Assembly (NCBI RefSeq): GCF_009720865.1
Contig: NZ_WNLA01000002.1
Location: 248,001-312,000, forward strand
Direction of reading: 5' to 3'
Length of the DNA stretch: 64,000 nt
Source: Pseudoduganella ginsengisoli
GTDB taxonomy: Bacteria > Pseudomonadota > Gammaproteobacteria > Burkholderiales > Burkholderiaceae_D
Numbering within the stretch: the first letter of the stretch is position 1; every line of letters starts with the position of its first letter. A program made the position numbers and the translations under genes. The notes beneath the pieces were generated by a model. The model saw nothing but the letters and a program-made list of their open reading frames with translations. It was not told the origin of the DNA and did not search any database. Of this stretch, positions 25,395-33,983 are shown in pieces.

Positions 25395-26177
25395 CTATAC
25401 AAACGACACGGCGCAGGCGCCGATGCCTTCAATCCGCACGGACAGCGCGTCACCCGCCTTCACGGGCACCAGCACGGCCAGCGAGCCCGATAAAATCGGC
25501 TCCCCCGCTTCCAGCGCGATGCCCCGCCTGCCCAATTCATTGGCCAGCCATGCCACCGCTTCGGCCGGGTGGCCCAGCGCTGCGGCGCCAATGCCGGTGG
25601 CGACGGCTTCGCCGTTCTTCTCTATCGTCATCGCGCAGCCGGCCAAGTCCAGCCCTTGCGGCGATACCCGTTCCGCGCCGATGGCGAACACGCCGCATGA
25701 CGCGTTATCCGCCACCGTATCGGCAATGCGGATGCGCCAGTCCTGCACGCGCGAATCGACGATTTCAAAACAGGCTGCCACGCTGCGGGTGGCGGCCAGC
25801 ACCTGCTGTGCCGTGACGCCGGGACCCTGCAGGCGTTCCTTGAGGAAGAACGCGATTTCTCCTTCCGCGCGCGGCTGGATCAGCGTATCGATGGGAATCG
25901 CTGCGCCGTCCGCATACGCCATGCCGGACAGCAGGATGCCGAAGTCCGGCTGGCGCACGTCCAGCATGTCTTGCACGGCCTTGCTGGTGACGCCGATCTT
26001 CTTGCCGATCACGGTTTCGCCCTGGCCGATGCGGCGCGCCACCATGCGCTGCTGGATGCGGTACGCGTCATCGATGGTGAGAGCGTGCGTGGCGCTGGGC
26101 GGGTCCAGCGGCATGCGGGCTTGCCACGCTTCGTACAGGCGATCGCCGATGGCGTCGAGCTGCTGATTGCTGATCAT
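25395..26177 (-). CDS. hsaE: 2-hydroxyhexa-2,4-dienoate hydratase (HsaE/TesE)
   Basis: The 260-residue hydratase belongs to the MhpD/XylJ family: IGKKIGVTSKAVQDMLDVRQPDFG, PRAEGEIAFFLK (metal-binding Glu pair), FEIVDSRVQDWRIRIADTVADNAS and the C-terminal LSVRIEGIGACAVSF. It adds water to the dienoate released by HsaD, giving the HsaF substrate. It lies between the envelope genes and hsaG-hsaF on one strand. Confidence 0.92.
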   Translation of the reverse strand: MISNQQLDAIGDRLYEAWQARMPLDPPSATHALTIDDAYRIQQRMVARRIGQGETVIGKKIGVTSKAVQDMLDVRQPDFGILLSGMAYADGAAIPIDTLIQPRAEGEIAFFLKERLQGPGVTAQQVLAATRSVAACFEIVDSRVQDWRIRIADTVADNASCGVFAIGAERVSPQGLDLAGCAMTIEKNGEAVATGIGAAALGHPAEAVAWLANELGRRGIALEAGEPILSGSLAVLVPVKAGDALSVRIEGIGACAVSFV

Positions 26178-26187
26178 TGCTTTTTCC

Positions 26188-27570
26188 TTACAGGCCGGAC
26201 TGGCGGGCCGCGTCCGGCGTGTAGTCGGAAGCTTTCAGTTCGCCCGTGTTGATGCGGGCCGCTTTCGGCTGCTGGTTGGTCAGGCGGTCTGCCATGTACG
26301 CGCCGGACACCAGGTCGTGGTACACAGTGACGCGGGCGTGGTAAGCCTGCAATTCATACGCATACACGAGGTTCACCATCGCCACGCGCCACAATTCGCC
26401 GCGCGAGTCGTAGTGGTCGGCCATCACGGCATTCCACGTATCTTCATCCACGTACATGACGCGGCGCGCATACAGGTGGCGCATGCCGGTCTTGACTTTG
26501 CCTTCCAATACCCACACGCGGTGCAATTCATAGCGCATCAAGTCGGGATTCAAGTGGCCCTTGGCCAGCATGGTGTCGTACTTGACGCTGGTGTCATCGA
26601 GACGGTTGGCGTGGTAAGGGATGTACATTTCACGCTTGCCGACGATTTTCCAGTCATAGCGTTCCGGCGAACCGTTGAACAGGCGGTCTTCATCGACCGT
26701 GTGGAAACCGCCGGGGCCGAATGGCTGGTCGAAACCGAATTCCGGCGCCTGGCGCACGCGGCGCGTGCCCGGGTTGTAGCTCCACGTCTGGCGCGGATGG
26801 CTGGCGAAGTCGTTGGTTTCAAAGCCGACGTTGATCGTACCTTTTTCCCGCTCCGGCAAAATCGTATTGGTCAGGAAGTAGTTCGACGGGCCGCTTGCGC
26901 CGCGGTCCAGCACAGCCTTGCGGTCCATGTTGATGTTGTTGAACATGGCCATCATGCGGTAATTCGTGCGGCCCCACGCCTTGTTGCCGTCCGGGTAGAC
27001 GACGGCTTGGTCGTAAATGGCGATTTCATTGTTGGCGCGGTACACGGTCTGCGTGTTCCAGAACAGTTCCAGGCCGGTTTTCGGCAACGGGAATGCCGGG
27101 CCGGCAAACGCACCGGAAAGCGTCAGGCCGCCATTGGCCAGCGTCGCGTTGGCGGCGTTTTCCTTGACGTTGGCAATCACCTTGTCCGGATAGCGGAAGT
27201 CGCGGTGGCTGGGATAGACCGGCACGCGGAACGTGGCCGGATAACGCTTGAACAGGGCTTTCTGGCCGTCGCTCAGGCGCTCCGCATATTGCGCCATGTT
27301 TTGCGCCGTGATGGTGAACAGCGGCTTTTCATTCGGGTACGGATCCGGGTGGATGTTGCCCGTGCCCTGGAAATGCACGCCGGGAGGCACGCCCAGCCAC
27401 TTGCCGGAATAAGCGGGAATGCTGCCATCCTTGTTGCCTTCCTTTTCCGCACCCAGCGGCGTCAGGGTCGTGCCCAGCGCCTTGATTTCTTCCGGCGTGG
27501 AAGCGTGGGCGCTGAAAGATATGGCAACTGCAGCGGCGCACAGGGCGAATGATTTGAATTTGCTATGCAT
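26188..27570 (-). CDS. DUF1329 outer-membrane-associated protein
   Basis: The 460-residue protein has a Sec signal (MHSKFKSFALCAAAVAISFSAHA). The DUF1329 pattern follows: GTTLTPLGAEKEGNKDGSIPAYSGKW, LSDGQKALFKRYPATFRVPVYPSHRDFRYP, WGRTNYRMMAMFNNINMDRKA and RRVMYVDEDTWNAVMADHYDSRGELWR. This family is regularly encoded beside DUF1302 proteins in clusters for hydrophobic substrates including steroids. A role with the outer membrane in substrate uptake or handling is inferred. It lies 14 bp downstream of the DUF1302 gene. Confidence 0.85.
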   Translation of the reverse strand: MHSKFKSFALCAAAVAISFSAHASTPEEIKALGTTLTPLGAEKEGNKDGSIPAYSGKWLGVPPGVHFQGTGNIHPDPYPNEKPLFTITAQNMAQYAERLSDGQKALFKRYPATFRVPVYPSHRDFRYPDKVIANVKENAANATLANGGLTLSGAFAGPAFPLPKTGLELFWNTQTVYRANNEIAIYDQAVVYPDGNKAWGRTNYRMMAMFNNINMDRKAVLDRGASGPSNYFLTNTILPEREKGTINVGFETNDFASHPRQTWSYNPGTRRVRQAPEFGFDQPFGPGGFHTVDEDRLFNGSPERYDWKIVGKREMYIPYHANRLDDTSVKYDTMLAKGHLNPDLMRYELHRVWVLEGKVKTGMRHLYARRVMYVDEDTWNAVMADHYDSRGELWRVAMVNLVYAYELQAYHARVTVYHDLVSGAYMADRLTNQQPKAARINTGELKASDYTPDAARQSGL

Positions 27571-27584
27571 GACGATCTCCCGAC

Positions 27585-29306
27585 TTAAAAGCGATACTTC
27601 ACGTTAAAGCTGATGTAATTGCGGTCGCCCAGCGGACGCAGGGCCGCGTCGCTGCCGCCCAGGAATGCGTTATAGGCGGCGCCTACTTCCAGGTTGCTCA
27701 GGTAGCGGAACGTCACGCCCACGCTGAGGCGCTTGTCTCCCTTGCCCGTCAGCGCGCCAAAACTGCCCGCCACGGCTGGCACGCCGCGCACCAGGTGCTG
27801 GAACGTGACCGGCATGTCCATGTCCCAGCCGCCAAACACGTTTTGGTAGCTCAGCGTTGGCCCCACCACGTAGCCCCATGAAGATTTCGTCGCGGCCAAT
27901 TGGCTGTATTGGGTACCGGCGATGGTCAACGCATCGACGCTGCCGGCTCTATGCACGCCCACTTCCGCCACCAGGATCATGGAATCGGCCAACACGGTTT
28001 TTTCTATGGCCTTGATGGCGGAGACTTGCCCCTGCCACGACGTTGAACGCGACGACACCGGACCGGCCGGCGTATTGACCAGCACAGGCGCGCCGCTGCG
28101 GCGGCTCAATTCACCGGCGAGGCTGATGCCCATCACTTGCGTGGAGAATGTGGCGCCCGCCAGGTGGATGCCGTCGAAATACTTGACCTGGTACGTGGTC
28201 GGCAGGAACTGGTAAGCAGGCGGCAGCGCCGCCGACGTGATGGCGGGAATACCCGCTTGCGGCAATCCCGGATACAAGGTGGCGATGCCGAAGTTCATTT
28301 GCACGGACGGGTTCTTGTCGTGGTAGCGCAGGTAGTACAGGCCCAGTTCCGTACCGGCTTCAGGGCGGAAGCGCGCGCCTATGCCGAACTGGCCACGGTC
28401 CGATGGACGGATATCGGGGCCGCGCGTTGCCGCCAGCATCATCGGCAAGCCTGGCAATGCCGCAGTGGCGGGATTGGCCAACAGCGGGTTGGCCATCACG
28501 TAGATGCGGTCCGCGCCCGGGCCGATCATGTCCGCGTAGCTGAAATACGTGCCGGCTGGCGATACTTCCGTTGGCTTGTATTTGTACTGGTAATACGCCA
28601 TCGCGCTGAACGACGGGGTAATCGCCCACTGCGCCGACACCTGGCCCGTTGGCAGCAGGATGTCTTTGACTTCCGCGCCGGCCACGCTGGATTTCGTCGC
28701 GTCGGCAGGCGCCTGCGCGCCGGCGATATTCGGGAAATACAGCGCTTCGCCCCACTGCACCACTTGCTGGCCTGCGCGCAGGTTCAGCTTTGTGTCGCCT
28801 GGCGTGAAGGCCCCATAGGCATACACGTCCAGCATGCGGGCGCGACGGCCCGCATAGTCGCGCGCGCCTTCCGTGAACGATTGCGGATCGCCGCCATGGT
28901 TGACGGTCGATGGCGCGTCGTTGTCGTTGCGGCGGTTGTAGACATTGTCATAGAACATGCTGGCGCGTGCGAACAGGCCCAGGTTCTGATATTTCACATC
29001 GCCTTCCAGCAGTGCGCTGAGACGGTTTTCCGTCAGGCTGTGGCGCTTGAAATTGCGGTCGCCGTCATCCGAGTTGATAGTGGCTGGCAAGCCTGCCGCG
29101 CCAACCGGGCCATTGATCAATGCAGCGCTGGGCGCCTTGGTGCGCATGGCAACGCCATAGTTCAGCGTTGCATTGAAATCCAGCGTGGCTTCATCGCCCA
29201 GGTTGATGGTGGGGGCTGCCAAAACTGGCGCACACGCTGCCAGCATGGCTGCTTGTGCAATCAAGCGAAGCTTCGCTGGTGGCACGGCCCTGGTCGTACT
29301 TTTCAT
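27585..29306 (-). CDS. DUF1302 outer membrane protein
   Basis: The 573-residue protein has a signal peptide ending near APVLAAPTINLGD and a DUF1302 pattern (LNYGVAMRTK, ALLEGDVKYQNLGLFARASMFYDNVY, NLRAGQQVVQWGEALYFPNI). It ends in a typical beta-barrel terminal strand (NYISFNVKYRF with aromatic C terminus). It probably forms an outer membrane channel for lipophilic substrate. It is the first gene of the unit that also carries hsaE, hsaG and hsaF, and dyad G lies 74 bp upstream. Confidence 0.85.
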   Translation of the reverse strand: MKSTTRAVPPAKLRLIAQAAMLAACAPVLAAPTINLGDEATLDFNATLNYGVAMRTKAPSAALINGPVGAAGLPATINSDDGDRNFKRHSLTENRLSALLEGDVKYQNLGLFARASMFYDNVYNRRNDNDAPSTVNHGGDPQSFTEGARDYAGRRARMLDVYAYGAFTPGDTKLNLRAGQQVVQWGEALYFPNIAGAQAPADATKSSVAGAEVKDILLPTGQVSAQWAITPSFSAMAYYQYKYKPTEVSPAGTYFSYADMIGPGADRIYVMANPLLANPATAALPGLPMMLAATRGPDIRPSDRGQFGIGARFRPEAGTELGLYYLRYHDKNPSVQMNFGIATLYPGLPQAGIPAITSAALPPAYQFLPTTYQVKYFDGIHLAGATFSTQVMGISLAGELSRRSGAPVLVNTPAGPVSSRSTSWQGQVSAIKAIEKTVLADSMILVAEVGVHRAGSVDALTIAGTQYSQLAATKSSWGYVVGPTLSYQNVFGGWDMDMPVTFQHLVRGVPAVAGSFGALTGKGDKRLSVGVTFRYLSNLEVGAAYNAFLGGSDAALRPLGDRNYISFNVKYRF

Positions 29307-29375
29307 GCTTTGTCTCCTCGTGTTTTTGTTTAAGGTCTTGCAGCATTGAGTTCAGTGTTGATTTTTGGCGGGCTG

Positions 29376-29399
29376 CCAACATCGGCTGAATGGACTAGT
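29376..29399 (-). promoter_or_regulatory. steroid-cluster dyad G upstream of the DUF1302 unit
   Basis: Read on the minus strand: ACTAGTC-CATTCA-GCCGATGTTGG. The upstream TAGTC half is perfect, and the downstream half has one change from GACGATG (GCCGATG) followed by the TTG seen in dyads D, E1 and F. It overlaps the stop of the neighbouring SDR gene and is oriented toward the gene starting at 29306. Confidence 0.6.
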
Positions 29400-30175
29400 C
29401 AAGTTGTGCTGTGCGGATTGGCTGCGGCAAGGAACGCGGGGCGTTCGCCGCCGCCGTCAAGCACCAGGTTGCAGCCGCTGGCATAGGCTGCGGCGGGTGA
29501 TGCCAGGTACAGGCATGCGGCAGCAACTTCTTCAGGCTGCGCCAGCCGCCCCATGGGGATCGTGGCGCCTATGGCTTTCAATCCTTTTTCATCGCCGTAG
29601 TGCTGCAGCGCCTCGTCCGTCAGCACCAGCCCCGGGCTGACGGCTGCCACGCGCACCTTGGGCGCCCACTCGACAGCCAGCGAGCGCACGAGGTTGACGA
29701 TGCCCGCCTTGGCTGCGCCATATGCCGCCGTGCCGGGCGACGGCCGCAATGCGCTGACGCTGCCGATAAACAGGATCACGCCGCCCTGCTCCCGCATGTG
29801 CGCATGGGCGCTCTGCGCCAGCAATAGCGGCGCGGTCAAGTTCAGCGCAATGATGGAAGCGGACAGGCGCGGCGACGCGTCGGCTGCCGGCACGTGCGGG
29901 CTGCCGCCTGCATTGTTGACGAGGATGTCGAGGCGGCCGTGGCGCTGCGCAATGGCGTCCACCATGGCGGCCGCCTGTTCCGCATCGCGCACATCGGCGG
30001 CAATGAATTGCGCTGTCCTGCCGCCATGGGCAATCGCTTGTTCCGGCTGCTTTCTGCCGCACACATAGACAGTTGCGCCCTGTTGCAAAAAGGCTAAAGC
30101 AATCGCGCGCCCGATGCCGCGCGTGCCGCCGGTGACCAGTACCACGTGGCCGGAATAGTCGTTGTGAGTGTTCAT
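29399..30175 (-). CDS. SDR oxidoreductase, steroid-ring type
   Basis: The 258-residue SDR has TGGTRGIGRAIALAFLQQGA, LVNNAGGSPHVPAADASPRLSASI, GSVSALRPSPGTAAYGAAKAGI (catalytic Tyr-Lys), and LDGGGERPAFLAAA at the C terminus. The NNAGGSP segment and GGGERPAFL tail recall the mycobacterial Rv3549c protein, encoded in the ring C/D degradation region. The exact step is unproven. It is divergent from hsaD; dyad B between them points toward hsaD only. Confidence 0.78.
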   Translation of the reverse strand: MNTHNDYSGHVVLVTGGTRGIGRAIALAFLQQGATVYVCGRKQPEQAIAHGGRTAQFIAADVRDAEQAAAMVDAIAQRHGRLDILVNNAGGSPHVPAADASPRLSASIIALNLTAPLLLAQSAHAHMREQGGVILFIGSVSALRPSPGTAAYGAAKAGIVNLVRSLAVEWAPKVRVAAVSPGLVLTDEALQHYGDEKGLKAIGATIPMGRLAQPEEVAAACLYLASPAAAYASGCNLVLDGGGERPAFLAAANPHSTT

Positions 30176-30225
30176 GCGTAGCGCTCCCTGAAAGTTGCGA
30201 TGGTAGAAAAATCAGGGGCTGCCGT

Positions 30226-30246
30226 CTTAGTCTGAAGGGACGATGC
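30226..30246 (+). promoter_or_regulatory. steroid-cluster dyad B upstream of hsaD
   Basis: CTTAGTC-TGAAGG-GACGATGC, followed by TGCA, lies 57 bp before the hsaD start. Twenty consecutive bases (TTAGTC through GATGC) are the same as in dyad A 14.8 kb away, although the surrounding sequence is unrelated. That indicates selection on a binding site rather than a duplicated region. Confidence 0.7.
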
Positions 30247-30302
30247 TGCATGGTTTTCATTGCGCGACGATGTGGTTCACCTATGGCAAACGGAGCAACT
30301 CC

Positions 30303-31130
30303 ATGACATCTGATTCCCCTATTCCTGTTGGGCGCCACGTGCAATTGCGCAGTGGCCTGACGGTGCATTACCACGAAGCCGGCAGCGGCGGCTTACCTGT
30401 GGTTTTCCTGCACGGCAGCGGCCCTGGCGCCAGCGGCTACAGCAATTTCAAGCACAACTATCCTGTGTTTGCGGCGCATGGCCACCGCGTGATCGTGCCG
30501 GATTTGCCGGGCTATGGCTTGTCGTCGAAACCCGCCGATGCGGAATATGTGCTGGACTATTTTGTCGGCGCACTGCGCGAACTGTTGCAGGAACTGGACA
30601 TCCGCCGCTGCATCCTCATTGGTAATTCGCTGGGCGGCGCCATCGCCATCAAGTACGCGCTGGACTATCCATCCGACGTGGCCAGGCTGGTGCTGATGGC
30701 GCCGGGCGGTGTGGAAGAACGCGACACGTATTTCGCCATGGAAGGCATTCAGCAAATGGTGAAGCTGTTTGCCGGGCGCCAGCTCGATGACGCCAACATG
30801 CGCGGGCTGATGTCGCTGCTGGTGGCCGATCCCGCCCACATCACGGATGAATTGATTGCCGAGCGCTTGCCGGTGGCCGACAGCCAGCCAACCACCGTGC
30901 TGTCCACCATGCGCGTGCCGAACATGACGGAGCGCTTGCACGAACTGGCTTGCCCGGTGCTGGCGTTCTGGGGCACGGGCGACCGGTTCAACCCCGTATC
31001 CGGCGCGCACAAGCTGCTCGACCATTGCCCAGAGGCGCGCTGCCTGCTGATCAACCGCTGCGGCCACTGGGTCATGGTGGAACACCGCGAATTATTCAAC
31101 CGTGAATGCCTGGCTTTCTTTGAGGAGTAA
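30303..31130 (+). CDS. hsaD: meta-cleavage product hydrolase HsaD/TesD
   Basis: The 275-residue alpha/beta hydrolase has the MCP hydrolase set: LHGSGPGASGYSNF (oxyanion region), LIGNSLGGA with nucleophile Ser109, GTGDRF with Asp227, and CGHWVMVEH with His255. It hydrolyses the 4,9-DSHA ring-A cleavage product, releasing HIP (DOHNAA) and a dienoate. ATG 30303 follows GGAG; an upstream in-frame ATG at 30243 overlaps dyad B and is rejected. The stop overlaps the ksi start region. Confidence 0.92.
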   Translation: MTSDSPIPVGRHVQLRSGLTVHYHEAGSGGLPVVFLHGSGPGASGYSNFKHNYPVFAAHGHRVIVPDLPGYGLSSKPADAEYVLDYFVGALRELLQELDIRRCILIGNSLGGAIAIKYALDYPSDVARLVLMAPGGVEERDTYFAMEGIQQMVKLFAGRQLDDANMRGLMSLLVADPAHITDELIAERLPVADSQPTTVLSTMRVPNMTERLHELACPVLAFWGTGDRFNPVSGAHKLLDHCPEARCLLINRCGHWVMVEHRELFNRECLAFFEE

Positions 31131-31552
31131 TGATGATTAAGGACATGATGCGGCAAATGCTGCAGGGGATTACCGCGACTGTGCCTGCCGCACAAGTGGA
31201 AGCGGGCGTGCGGGCTTATTTGCACAGCTGGCATAGCGGCGATGCGATGGCGCGGGCGAATTTGTTTGCCGACGACGTGGTGCTGGAAGACCCGGTTGGG
31301 GCCGCGCCTGTCGTGGGCAAGGCGGCGCTGCTGGCGTTCTGGGCCAGGGCTGAAGGGCCGCATGCGAAGTTCGAGCCGGAACTGGTGCGGTTGACCGTGT
31401 GCGGCGATGAGGCGGTGGCCGTGTTTAACTTGCACGTCGAGTTTGCAGGGGCCGGCAAGGCGACGTTGCGGATTATTGATAATTTCCAGTTTGATGGGCA
31501 GGGGAAGATCAGGCGGCTGCGGGCGTTTTGGGATGCGCAGTCGGTGGAGTAA
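31130..31552 (+). CDS. ksi: Delta5-3-ketosteroid isomerase (KSI)
   Basis: The 140-residue NTF2-fold protein matches classical KSI. Tyr30 (VRAYLHSW), Asp54 (LEDPVG) and Asp117 (IIDNFQF) correspond to catalytic Tyr14, Asp38 and Asp99 of the Comamonas enzyme. The Tyr-to-first-Asp spacing (24) is identical, and the second spacing is within two residues. It shifts the double bond of 5-ene-3-ketosteroids to 4-ene-3-ketosteroids. Two ATGs (31130, 31133) follow GAGGAG. It is cotranscribed with hsaD. Confidence 0.9.
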   Translation: MMIKDMMRQMLQGITATVPAAQVEAGVRAYLHSWHSGDAMARANLFADDVVLEDPVGAAPVVGKAALLAFWARAEGPHAKFEPELVRLTVCGDEAVAVFNLHVEFAGAGKATLRIIDNFQFDGQGKIRRLRAFWDAQSVE

Positions 31553-31559
31553 GGGGTGT

Positions 31560-31587
31560 GGGGACAGGCCCTGGCGGACCTGTCCCC
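31560..31587. terminator. bidirectional hairpin between ksi and tesR
   Basis: GGGGACAGG (31560-31568) and CCTGTCCCC (31579-31587) form a 9-bp perfect stem with a 10-base loop between convergent genes. There is no T-run on either side, so it may be a weak terminator or an instance of a GGGGACAGG dispersed repeat. Confidence 0.5.
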
Positions 31588-31597
31588 AGCAAATGTA

Positions 31598-32746
31598 TCA
31601 ACGGATCCCCATATTGGCGACGCTGTTCAACAGCAGCCGCACCAATTCAGTCTGCCGCGTCACATCGGTCTTCGAGAAAATCGCCCGCAAGTGCGCACGG
31701 GCAGTATTCCTGCGTATCCCCAGTTCCAGCGCCGCATCTTCCAGCGACAAGCCATTGGCCAGCTGCACCGCCAGCGCTGCTTCAGCAGGCGTAAAGCTGA
31801 ACAGCTGCCGCACGATATCGACCGGCGCTTCCGCTTTCCCTTCCGGGTCGCGGATATAGATGGCGGCAGCGGGACTGCTGGCGCCTTCCGACCACTCGCT
31901 GGGCGGCACGCTATGCACGACGACGCCGAGATTGCGCTTGCCTGAATGCCGTTCAATGGAAATGGCTTCCACCACGGCCGTGCGGCGCGCCATGCCGTAG
32001 TTGTCCAGCGCGTGCTTGATCAGGCGCTGCAACTCGCGGTTGCCGCCGGCATGCGTTGCGTGCGGCATATTGCCTACCAGGCGCATGCCGTCAGCGGACG
32101 CCAGCAATTCATCGGCCTGCTTGTTGGTCTTCAGCACGCGGCCATTCCTGTCGAGGATGATGGTGGCCACCATCAGGCGGTCCATCGCGCCCGCATACAG
32201 GCGGCGCTCCGACTCCGCGAGATCAAGCTTGCCGTGGAAATGCACGGCGCGCTTGAAGTGCGGCAGCAGCAGGCCGCACAATTCCTTGTCCGCGCTGGTG
32301 AAGTTCGGCGCGCCATGGCCACGGCACACGCGCAGGCGGCATTCACCGCCATCGGCCGTATGGATGTCAGCACCCATCAGGCGGTGCACGTCATACGGCT
32401 TCAGGAACTCCTGGTAAAACGGCGACGCCATCCATGCTTTTTCATCCAGGATGTCGTTGATCGTCACCATGCGGTCGCCCGGCAGGCCGACAAACGGGTC
32501 CATCGCAAAGAAATGGCTGTTGTAGGAAATAAGACCCTCTGTGGTGACGTCACCGACATTGACCATCATGCCGTGGTCCCCCACTCTGGGCTGGCGCAGG
32601 ATCAGGGTCACGTAATTCGCATCCAGCAAATTGCGCAACCCCATCAGGCACTTTTCCCAGGGGACGGGCTCCAGCAAGCCATCATAAATGGATGCGGTGA
32701 TTTCGCTGAATTTCTCCAGCGGGAAGGTGGCGACAGCGTTCTTCAT
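31598..32746 (-). CDS. tesR: LuxR-family regulator of steroid genes (TesR-like)
   Basis: The 382-residue regulator has a long N-terminal sensor (about 1-300) without a receiver domain. The C-terminal LuxR helix-turn-helix spans about residues 315-375: FTPAEAALAVQLANGLSLEDAA, then GIRRNTARAHLRAIFSKT. Size and layout match TesR, the LuxR-type positive regulator of testosterone genes in Comamonas testosteroni. It lies 26 bp downstream of kshA, so it is probably expressed from dyad C and may be autoregulated. The inducer is likely a steroid intermediate bound by the N-terminal domain. Confidence 0.82.
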   Translation of the reverse strand: MKNAVATFPLEKFSEITASIYDGLLEPVPWEKCLMGLRNLLDANYVTLILRQPRVGDHGMMVNVGDVTTEGLISYNSHFFAMDPFVGLPGDRMVTINDILDEKAWMASPFYQEFLKPYDVHRLMGADIHTADGGECRLRVCRGHGAPNFTSADKELCGLLLPHFKRAVHFHGKLDLAESERRLYAGAMDRLMVATIILDRNGRVLKTNKQADELLASADGMRLVGNMPHATHAGGNRELQRLIKHALDNYGMARRTAVVEAISIERHSGKRNLGVVVHSVPPSEWSEGASSPAAAIYIRDPEGKAEAPVDIVRQLFSFTPAEAALAVQLANGLSLEDAALELGIRRNTARAHLRAIFSKTDVTRQTELVRLLLNSVANMGIR

Positions 32747-32772
32747 ATTGCCCCTCAGCTGGCAGCCCGCGC

Positions 32773-33807
32773 TCAGGCCAGCTTCGCTTCAAAGATGCGG
32801 CGCTCGCCTATGTGCGGCGGCACCTGCGCGGCATCGGTATAAAACTGCGCATACCATTCGCGCAACTGGTACACCGGACCGTCCGCTTCGCACAGCAGAG
32901 GGTTGTCGATGCGCGTTTTATTATGCCAGATTGCAACATCCTCATAGAACGCTTCTTGCGCCAATTTCACGTATTGCATGGCTGCTTCGTGGTTTTGTTG
33001 TTCATTCAACCCGGGGAATTTGCGCACCATGACGCCGAAACGCAATTCGAAACTATCCAGGTTGATCGGCACGTGGCAATTCAACAAAATGGAATCGACG
33101 GGATAGCCATTCATTTCGCCCTTCATGACGGTGATCTGGTACGACGGGCCGTAATACGTGGCGGTGCTGGTCAGGATACCGTCCGCCGACAGGCGCGGGC
33201 TGCGGCTGACCATCACCTGCTCTGCCTCGTGGGCTTCGAAACGGTTGTGGAAACTCACCACTTGCGCACCGTGTACCTGGCCGAAGTGCGCCATATCCGC
33301 CACGTTGTCGATCAATTCGCGGCAGTTGGTGTTGATAACCATGCGGTCGATAACCCAGTCGGTCCACTCGTCCGAGAACGCCGCATCGATGCGGGGGATC
33401 GCTACTTCATCCGGCGCAGGATTGCCTTCCGGGTCGTTCCACACGAACAGCAGCTTGTTTTGCTCCATCGTCGGCCACGCGCCGATGCGGGCTTTCGGCG
33501 GCACGCGTTTGCAATACGGGATTTCGCTGCACGAACCATCGCCGGACCAGCGCCAGTCGTGGAATGGGCAAGCCAGCGTATCGCCTTTGACCTGGCCCTG
33601 GCTCAAATCCGCGCCCATGTGGGGGCAATAGCTGTCCAGGATGTGCAGCTTGCCGGACTCGCCCTGGTAAGCCACCAGGCGGCGGCCAAAAATGTTCAAT
33701 GTATGCGGCTTGCCATCCTTGTAGCCGTCGGCCAGTCCCAGGCAATGCCAGCCGCGCGCATAGCGGTTGTTGATGGGGGCTGCCTCGATCTTGTATACCT
33801 TTGCCAT
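32773..33807 (-). CDS. kshA: 3-ketosteroid 9alpha-hydroxylase oxygenase KshA
   Basis: The 344-residue Rieske oxygenase starts at ATG 33807 behind GGAGAC. Cys61 and His63 (CPH) and Cys80 and His83 (CPFH) bind the 2Fe-2S cluster. NVADMAHFGQVH supplies the non-heme iron histidines His174 and His179, with Asp171 as bridging residue. N-terminal GWHCLGLADGYKDG and LNIFGRRLVAY fit KshA. It 9alpha-hydroxylates 1,4-diene-3-ketosteroids, causing spontaneous ring-B opening. Its reductase partner is encoded at 57999-59036. Confidence 0.92.
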   Translation of the reverse strand: MAKVYKIEAAPINNRYARGWHCLGLADGYKDGKPHTLNIFGRRLVAYQGESGKLHILDSYCPHMGADLSQGQVKGDTLACPFHDWRWSGDGSCSEIPYCKRVPPKARIGAWPTMEQNKLLFVWNDPEGNPAPDEVAIPRIDAAFSDEWTDWVIDRMVINTNCRELIDNVADMAHFGQVHGAQVVSFHNRFEAHEAEQVMVSRSPRLSADGILTSTATYYGPSYQITVMKGEMNGYPVDSILLNCHVPINLDSFELRFGVMVRKFPGLNEQQNHEAAMQYVKLAQEAFYEDVAIWHNKTRIDNPLLCEADGPVYQLREWYAQFYTDAAQVPPHIGERRIFEAKLA

Positions 33808-33879
33808 GCTGATGTCTCCTTTTTTATATGTCGCGTCTTTCACGCTCATGGTGACAAAGTACGAATTTGGCAGCCTTGC

Positions 33880-33903
33880 GGCATCGTCTTTATGGACGAT
33901 GCC
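33880..33903. promoter_or_regulatory. steroid-cluster dyad C, perfect palindrome between kshA and esterase
   Basis: GGCATCGTC-TTTATG-GACGATGCC has 9-bp perfectly complementary arms around a 6-bp spacer. It is the only fully symmetric member and the one placed to serve two divergent genes: 73 bp from the kshA start and 77 bp from its right end to the last base before the esterase ORF at 33984. GATAGT at 33922-33927 could be the rightward -10, putting the dyad centre near -43. Confidence 0.72.
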
Positions 33904-33983
33904 CGGGGACGCCTGGGGACCGATAGTGCAACCAGCCCGTCCGCGCCGCGGACCATGGCCGTCCCTATTTTTCTGGAGTTCCC

